From an uncultured Thermoleophilia bacterium (GTDB lineage: Bacteria > Actinomycetota > Thermoleophilia > UBA2241), in contig CAIWHY010000036.1 in NCBI GenBank assembly GCA_903912585.1, forward strand, positions 1-17,766: a stretch of DNA of 17,766 bases, given 5' to 3'. The position numbers were made by a program, and so were the translations under genes. The notes beneath the pieces were generated by a model. It saw only the letters and a program-made list of their open reading frames with translations, was not told the DNA's origin and did not search any database. Below, piece after piece: positions 12,622 to 17,766 of the stretch. Every line of letters starts with the position of its first letter. Position 1 is the stretch's first letter.

Positions 12622-15293
12622 GCGAGCTCGACCGGACCCCTTTCCACAGCCGTCATGTCGCGCTGGGCGCGAAGATGGTCGACTTCGGCGGCTGGGAGAT
12701 GCCGGTGCAGTACCCGGTCGGCATCATCGCCGAACACCTCGCCACCCGTGGCGGCGCCGGGCTCTTCGACGTGTCGCACATGGGACGTTTCACGCTCCGC
12801 GGCCCCGGCGCCCTGCCGTTCCTGCAGCACGTGCTCACCAACAACGCCGAGGCGCTCGACCTGCTCCAGGCGCAGTACACCATCGTGCCCACGGAGACCG
12901 GCGGAGCCGTGGACGACGCCTACCTGTACCGCTTCCATGAGGGCGAGTACCTGCTCGTCGTCAACGCCGCCAACCGCATCAAGGACTGGGGGCACTTCGA
13001 GGAGCACCTCGCCGGCGTCCCCGAGGTCGAGCTCACCGACGAGACCGGCGAGATCGCGATGCTCGCGCTGCAGGGTCAGTCGAGCCGCGACATCCTGGCC
13101 GGCCTGATCGAGACGGGCGCTCTGCCGGACCCGTTCCGCAACGAACTCAGCATCGCGACGCTCGCTCTGCCAGACCCCGCGGGCGGGAAGCCGCGCCTGG
13201 TCGAGACGCGCATCGGCCGGACCGGCTATACCGGGGAGCCGCTCTGCTTCGAGCTGTTCGTGGCGGCCGAGCACGGGCCGGCCCTGTGGGACGCGCTCGT
13301 GGGAGCGGGCGCCGCGCCCGTGGGGCTCGGCGCCCGCGACACCCTGCGTCTCGAGGCCGGCTTGCCCCTTTACGGGCACGAGCTCGGCATCGACCCGGAC
13401 GGCGTGGAGATCCCCATCATGAGTTGCCCGCTGGCGACGTTCGCAGTCAGCTTGTCGCCGCGCAAGGGCGACTACGTCGGCCGTTCGGCGCTCGCGCGTC
13501 AGCACGCCGCCTATGGACTCATCCTCGAGCGCGACTACTCGCTGCTCCAGGACCTGCCCAAGATGACGCAGCCGGTCGCCGTCACCGGGCGCGGGATCGC
13601 CCGCGAGGGCGCCCCCGTGTACCGCGTCGGCGAGCAGGCAGGCTGGGTCACGAGTGGGACCATGGTCCCCTACTGGGGCGTCGAGGGCGACGGCCTCTGC
13701 TCGACCACGACCGACGACCATGCGCTGCGCTCGATCGCGCTCGCCTACGTGGACAGCCGCATCGTCGAGGACGACGAGGTGGAGATCGACGTGCGCGGCA
13801 AGCGCGTACCCGGGCTCGTCGTCCCGTACCATCTGCGCAGCGACGCGCCGCCGAGTGCGCGGGCGATCGTCTGGGACTACACGCCGCAACTCACCGAGCT
13901 CGAGGGCGGCGAGGCCGGCGAGAAGGCCCTGCGGCTGCTCGCCGGCGCCATCGCCAACCACGTCTGGCGCCAGGACGAGTGCATCGACCTGATCCCGAGC
14001 GAGATGACGGCTTCGCCGATGGCCCGCCTGCTCTCTGTCACCGACCCTGCCTTCCGCTACGCCGAGCACAAGAAGACGGAGGCGTTCTACGACCTCGAGG
14101 TCTTCTACTACCAGGGGACCGGGTTCATCCACGAGGTCGAGCGCCTGCTCGTCGGCGAGCTGCGCGCGTACCTCGGCTGCCCCGAGGTGGAGACGCGCGT
14201 CGTCAGCGGCCAGATGGCCAACACGGCCGTGTTCAGCGCTCTGGTCGACTACCTCAACCGCGCCGACCGCAAGGCGGAGCCGCGCCGCATCGGCAAAGTA
14301 CTCAACAACCACATCGCGCGCGGGGGGCACCTGAGCGCGCAGCCCATGGGCGCCCTGCGCGACTACGTCGCCCGCGATCCGCGTACCGAGATGCCCGCCG
14401 TCGTGGACATCCCGGTCCTCGCGGACAACCCGTACAAGGCAGACGTACCGGCGCTCCTCGAGCTCATCGAGCAGGAGCGCCCCGAGCTCATCATCCTTGG
14501 CAAGAGCATGGTGCTGCACCCGGAGCCGGTGTACGAGGTCCGCACGTTCCTCGACGAAGCCGGCCTCGGGGCCGTGCTCATGTACGACATGGCGCACGTG
14601 CTCGGCCTCGTCGGCCCTCACTTCCAGCAGCCGTTCGCCGAAGGCGCCGACATCGTCACCGGGTCGACGCACAAGACCTTCTTCGGCACGCAGCGCGGCA
14701 TCATCGGCGCGCGCTGGCAAGAGCCCGAGGAGCGCTACCACCTCTGGGAGGCGATCGAGCGCCGCGCCTTCCCCGGCTCGGTGAGCAACCACCACCTCGG
14801 CACGCTGGTCGGCCTGCTCATGGCGGCCTACGAGATGAACCACTTCAAGGACACCTACCAGCAGGCCGTCATCGGCAATGCCAAGGCCTTCGCGGTGGCG
14901 CTCAAGGGCGCCGGGCTGGACGTCGCCGGCGACCCAGCGGTGGACTACACGGAGACGCATCAGGTCGTCGTCCGGGTCGGCTACGGCAAGGGCGCGGAGG
15001 TCGCCGGCCTGCTCGAGGAGAACGGCATCATCTGCAACTACCAGGCGGCGCCCGACGAAGAGGGCTTCACCGCGTCGGGCGCCTTGCGTCTCGGCGTCGC
15101 CGAGATGACGCGCTTCGGCATGGGTCCCGGCGACTTCGCCGAGGTCGCCGGCCTCATGGCGGCGGTCATCAACGACGGGGCCGCCGTGTCGCACGACGTC
15201 AAGGCGCTGCGCTCGCGGTTCACGGAGCTCGGCTACTGCTTCACGGGACCCGAGTTCGATCCGCTGGTCCAGCGGCTGCACGAGCTTATCTGA
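12618..15293 (+). CDS. Fusion of glycine cleavage T-protein (aminomethyltransferase) and serine hydroxymethyltransferase
   Basis: This is one 891-aa open frame with two folate enzymes. The N-terminal part (about 8-405) is a GcvT fold: MVDFGGWEMPVQY, FDVSHMGRF, the acidic pair D99-D100 in GGAVDD, RTGYTGE, and GLGARDTLRLEAGLPLYG. GcvT makes 5,10-methylene-THF and ammonia from H-protein-bound aminomethyl. The C-terminal part (about 440-891) is SHMT-like. By eye against E. coli GlyA it retains S461, Y481, E483, Y491, H571, D657 and H660 in YDMAHVLGLV, the PLP lysine K686 in GSTHKTFFG, and R824 in GALRLG. The usual GYPGKRYYGG is replaced by HKKTEAFYDL, so it is a divergent branch. The ATG at 12618 overlaps the aminotransferase stop, with AAGGAG 11 nt upstream. 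No frameshift or stop separates the halves. Confidence 0.9.
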   Translation: MSELDRTPFHSRHVALGAKMVDFGGWEMPVQYPVGIIAEHLATRGGAGLFDVSHMGRFTLRGPGALPFLQHVLTNNAEALDLLQAQYTIVPTETGGAVDDAYLYRFHEGEYLLVVNAANRIKDWGHFEEHLAGVPEVELTDETGEIAMLALQGQSSRDILAGLIETGALPDPFRNELSIATLALPDPAGGKPRLVETRIGRTGYTGEPLCFELFVAAEHGPALWDALVGAGAAPVGLGARDTLRLEAGLPLYGHELGIDPDGVEIPIMSCPLATFAVSLSPRKGDYVGRSALARQHAAYGLILERDYSLLQDLPKMTQPVAVTGRGIAREGAPVYRVGEQAGWVTSGTMVPYWGVEGDGLCSTTTDDHALRSIALAYVDSRIVEDDEVEIDVRGKRVPGLVVPYHLRSDAPPSARAIVWDYTPQLTELEGGEAGEKALRLLAGAIANHVWRQDECIDLIPSEMTASPMARLLSVTDPAFRYAEHKKTEAFYDLEVFYYQGTGFIHEVERLLVGELRAYLGCPEVETRVVSGQMANTAVFSALVDYLNRADRKAEPRRIGKVLNNHIARGGHLSAQPMGALRDYVARDPRTEMPAVVDIPVLADNPYKADVPALLELIEQERPELIILGKSMVLHPEPVYEVRTFLDEAGLGAVLMYDMAHVLGLVGPHFQQPFAEGADIVTGSTHKTFFGTQRGIIGARWQEPEERYHLWEAIERRAFPGSVSNHHLGTLVGLLMAAYEMNHFKDTYQQAVIGNAKAFAVALKGAGLDVAGDPAVDYTETHQVVVRVGYGKGAEVAGLLEENGIICNYQAAPDEEGFTASGALRLGVAEMTRFGMGPGDFAEVAGLMAAVINDGAAVSHDVKALRSRFTELGYCFTGPEFDPLVQRLHELI

Positions 15294-15301
15294 AACGGCG
15301 T

Positions 15302-15330
15302 TCGACTCGCCGCCTCGCGCGGCGTGTCGA
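15302..15330 (+). other. Intercistronic hairpin before the transketolase gene
   Basis: TCGAC (15302-15306) pairs with GTCGA (15326-15330), and CGCCGC (15308-15313) with GCGGCG (15319-15324). One T-T mismatch separates them and the loop is 5 nt, giving an 11-bp stem in the 53-nt gap. It ends 2 nt before the GAGAGGAG ribosome site and lacks a T-run. It could tune mRNA stability, partial termination or access to that ribosome site. Confidence 0.5.
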
Positions 15331-15346
15331 TGAGAGGAGCGGGGAC

Positions 15347-17716
15347 ATGGCACTGAGCTTCGGGCCCAGGCGCGCGGACTACTTCGAGATCGGAGCGCCC
15401 GAAGACGGGCGCGGGCCTCTTTCGGCGGCCGACCTCGTCCATTTCGAGAAGCTCGACCTGATCTACCGGTCGCTCTGCGCCCTCCTCTTCAACTACGTGC
15501 CCACGTCGGGCCACCCCGGCGGCTCCATCTCGTCGGGGCGCTTCGTCGAGGCCATCCTCTTCGATGCGGCCGAGTACGACCTTGCCGACCCGGACCGCGA
15601 CGACGCCGACATCGTCTCCTACGCCGCCGGCCACAAGGCGATGGGCCTCTACGCACTCTGGGCGCTGCGCGACGAGATCGCGCGCGTGGCGGAGAGCGGC
15701 GGCGGCCTGTTGCCTGCCAATATCAGCCACCGTCTGCGCCTCGAGGACCTGCTCGGCTTCCGCCGCAATCCGATCACCGACACGCCGCTCTTCCGCGCCT
15801 TCGGCGCCCGGGCGCTGGACGGCCACCCCACGCCGGCGACGCCGTTCGTGCGCCTCTCCACCGGCGCCTCCGGCGTCGGCATGGCCAGCTCCATCGGGCT
15901 CGCCATCGGCGCGCGTGATTTCTACGGCGCGGCCGCTCCGCGCGTACACATCATCGAAGGCGAGGGCGGCCTGACGCCCGGCCGCGTGGGCGAAGCGCTC
16001 GCCGCGGCCGGAACCGCGTCTCTTGGCAACGTCCTCGTGCACCTCGACTGGAACCAGGCGTCGATCGACAGCGAGAAGGTGTGCCGCGACGGGAGCGTCC
16101 CCGGCGACTACGTCCAGTGGGATCCGCGGGAGCTGTTCTACCTGCACGACTGGAACGTGATCTCGGTGGCCGACGGCCGCGACTTCCAGCAGGTCGTCGC
16201 AGCCCAGCGGCAGGCGCTCGAGATCGACAACGGCCAGCCGACGGCGATCGTGTATCGCACGGTCAAGGGCTGGCAGTACGGCGTCGAAGGCAAGGCCTCG
16301 CACGGCGGCGGCCACAAGCTCTGCTCGGAAGGCTTCTACGAAGCCGTCGCAGGGCTCACCGAGTCCGGCGCAGCCGCGCTGCCCATCTGCGAGCCGGGCG
16401 ACCAGCGCTGCCTGCAGTCCGAGCGCGGCGACGCCGTTCGCGAAGAGTGCTTCTGGGCCGCGCTCGAGGTCGTGCGCGACGCGATCCAGCGCGACGGCGA
16501 CGCCGTCGCCGCCCTCTGCGGCCGCCTGCGCGCCTCCCGCGAGCGCCTCGACGCACGGGCTCGCTGCCCGCGCGCAGATGCGCCGCACGTCGACGCTGTG
16601 TACGCGGCTGCAGCCGAAGGGGCCGCGCGGATCCCGGACGAACTGCGCCTTGCAGCCGGCTCGTCCGCCACGCTGCGCGGCGAGCTCGGCCGCAGCCTGC
16701 ACGTCCTCAACCGGGACTCCGGCGGCGCCTTGCTGGCCGCCGCCGCCGACCTGCTCGGCTCCACCAGCCTGAGCGCCGCCGGCGACGGCTTCCCCGGCGG
16801 GTTCTGGAACGCCGACACCAACCCCGGCTCGCGCCTCCTCGCCACCGGCGGCATCTGCGAGGACGCCATGGTCGGCATCCTCTCCGGCATCTCCGCCTAC
16901 GGCCACGGCCTCGGCGTGGGCTCCTCCTACGGCGCCTTCCTCGCGCCGCTCGGGCACATCGCCGCGCGACTCCACGCGATCGGCGCGCAGGCCCGGCGCG
17001 CGGTCTCCGGTGAGCAGTACAAGCCGATCATGCTCGTCTGCGGCCACGCCGGCCTCAAGACCGGCGAAGACGGCCCCACCCACGCCGATCCGCAGGCGTT
17101 ACAGTTGCTGCAGCAGAACTTCCCGCTCGGCACGGCCATCTCGCTCACGCCGTGGGACCCGCAGGAGCTGTGGCCCCTCACGGCGACAGCTCTCGCGGCA
17201 CGGCCGGCGGTGATCTCGGCGTTCGTCACGCGCCCCAATGAGACGGTGCTCGACCGCGCGGCGCTGGGGCTTGCTCCCGCAGAGGCCGCCGCCGCCGGAC
17301 TCTACGTCCTGCGGAGGCCCGCCGGCGCTCCCGACGTCACCGTCGTCCTCCAGGAGAGCGCCGTCACCTATGCCTTCGTCGAGGAAGCGCTGCCGCTGCT
17401 CGAGCAGGCGGGCGTGGACGCGCTGGTCTACTACGTCGCCAGCGCCGAGCTCTTCGACCTCCTGCCGGCCGAGGAGCGCCTCGCGCTCTTCCCGGAGGCG
17501 CGTGCCCGCGAGGCGTTCGGCATCACCGGCTTCACCCTGCCGACGCTCTACCGATGGATCCACTCGCAGGAGGGCCTCGACGCGGCGCTCCACCCGTACC
17601 GCAAGGGTCACTATCTGGGCAGCGGCCAGGGCGAGGCAGTGCTGGCCGAGGCCGGCCTCGACGGCGAGAGCCAATTCCAGGCGATCAGGGCCTATCTCGA
17701 TCGGCAGGTGCGCTAG
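15347..17716 (+). CDS. Divergent transketolase-like thiamine diphosphate enzyme
   Basis: This 789-aa protein has the three-part transketolase layout. The ThDP-pyrophosphate half (about 30-335) carries GHPGGS (H56), AAGHKAMGLY (H96), GHPTPATPFVRLSTGASGVG (H160), GEGG (205-208), DWNQASID (N236) and ASHGGG (H319). The pyrimidine half (about 450-650) carries the catalytic Glu E505 in GGICEDAMVGIL and TGEDGPTHADP (H579). A C-terminal domain follows. The metal motif, normally GDG, is GEG (E206). Roughly 100 residues of Cys/Arg-rich linker (about 340-440) make it longer than E. coli TktA (663 aa). Phosphoketolase motifs are absent. The ATG at 15347 has GAGAGGAG 7 nt upstream. As the third gene of the glycine-riboswitch operon, it probably transfers a two-carbon unit, possibly from hydroxypyruvate. 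Confidence 0.87.
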   Translation: MALSFGPRRADYFEIGAPEDGRGPLSAADLVHFEKLDLIYRSLCALLFNYVPTSGHPGGSISSGRFVEAILFDAAEYDLADPDRDDADIVSYAAGHKAMGLYALWALRDEIARVAESGGGLLPANISHRLRLEDLLGFRRNPITDTPLFRAFGARALDGHPTPATPFVRLSTGASGVGMASSIGLAIGARDFYGAAAPRVHIIEGEGGLTPGRVGEALAAAGTASLGNVLVHLDWNQASIDSEKVCRDGSVPGDYVQWDPRELFYLHDWNVISVADGRDFQQVVAAQRQALEIDNGQPTAIVYRTVKGWQYGVEGKASHGGGHKLCSEGFYEAVAGLTESGAAALPICEPGDQRCLQSERGDAVREECFWAALEVVRDAIQRDGDAVAALCGRLRASRERLDARARCPRADAPHVDAVYAAAAEGAARIPDELRLAAGSSATLRGELGRSLHVLNRDSGGALLAAAADLLGSTSLSAAGDGFPGGFWNADTNPGSRLLATGGICEDAMVGILSGISAYGHGLGVGSSYGAFLAPLGHIAARLHAIGAQARRAVSGEQYKPIMLVCGHAGLKTGEDGPTHADPQALQLLQQNFPLGTAISLTPWDPQELWPLTATALAARPAVISAFVTRPNETVLDRAALGLAPAEAAAAGLYVLRRPAGAPDVTVVLQESAVTYAFVEEALPLLEQAGVDALVYYVASAELFDLLPAEERLALFPEARAREAFGITGFTLPTLYRWIHSQEGLDAALHPYRKGHYLGSGQGEAVLAEAGLDGESQFQAIRAYLDRQVR

Positions 17717-17731
17717 GCCCGAGAGTCGGCG

Positions 17732-17766
17732 GCGTGACGCCCGCGTCGGCGACGCGGGCGTCACGC
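17732..17766 (+). terminator. Terminal hairpin of the riboswitch operon, at the window edge
   Basis: A perfect 16-bp inverted repeat, GCGTGACGCCCGCGTC (17732-17747) with GACGCGGGCGTCACGC (17751-17766), has a 3-nt loop GGC. It begins 15 nt after the transketolase stop. The window ends at the last paired base, so any T-run lies outside. Stem strength and position make a terminator very likely. Confidence 0.8.

Noticed and set aside
12552..15353. 933-codon open frame on the minus strand opposite the GcvT::SHMT gene, and similar long antisense frames at 1114-3459, 4680-6332 and 15233-17083
   Set aside because: They mirror real genes in DNA where high third-position GC removes stop codons. Their products are compositionally biased (Arg, Ala, Gly, Val, Asp, Glu, His), show no domain, and most lack a ribosome site, while the opposite strand holds clear catalytic motifs.
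15347..17716. Phosphoketolase, suggested by the ~790-aa length
   Set aside because: Phosphoketolase signatures such as GPGHGG and the GEDHNG-type loop are absent. TGEDGPTH and the spacing of His residues fit transketolase.

Overview
The window is about 17.8 kb of very GC-rich DNA. It carries closely packed metabolic genes, mixed ATG/GTG/TTG starts, Shine-Dalgarno sites on some genes, and putative leaderless starts behind TANNNT-type -10 boxes on others. This suggests an actinobacterium, perhaps a deep-branching class such as Thermoleophilia or Rubrobacteria, but no marker here fixes the lineage. I see no mobile element, tRNA, rRNA or CRISPR array.

Layout. (1) 36-4656, minus strand: a five-gene run, probably one operon read from 4656 down. 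It holds an unrecognised 134-aa protein, an acetamidase/formamidase-family protein, a DDAH/amidinotransferase-fold hydrolase, an M20 metallopeptidase/deacylase and a tandem-GNAT acetyltransferase. It looks like breakdown or salvage of an amide- or guanidino-type nitrogen compound. (2) 4809-7956, plus strand: a PHP-domain/GT4 glycosyltransferase fusion followed 7 nt later by a PIG-L family deacetylase. (3) 8057-9779, minus strand: tryptophanyl-tRNA synthetase, then a CCoAOMT-type O-methyltransferase. (4) 9916-11148: two divergently transcribed small membrane proteins of unknown function. (5) 11157-17766, plus strand: promoter, single-aptamer glycine riboswitch, class I aminotransferase, GcvT::SHMT fusion protein, divergent transketolase, and a perfect 16-bp terminal hairpin.

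Block 5 is the most interesting part. A glycine sensor controls three enzymes that can be joined into one route. The T-protein domain produces methylene-THF from glycine. The SHMT domain fused to it adds that carbon to a second glycine to give serine. The aminotransferase could convert serine to hydroxypyruvate. A transketolase can use hydroxypyruvate as a two-carbon donor to build sugar phosphates with loss of CO2. The chain is inference from gene content. The fusion, the riboswitch and the operon arrangement are read directly from the sequence.

Five promoter-like sites are proposed. Three -10 boxes read TAGA(C/G)T, and two of these lie exactly 8 nt upstream of GTG starts that lack a Shine-Dalgarno site. 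No gene-free stretch exceeds 300 nt. The largest gaps (10363-10590 and 11149-11409) hold divergent regulatory sequence and the riboswitch.
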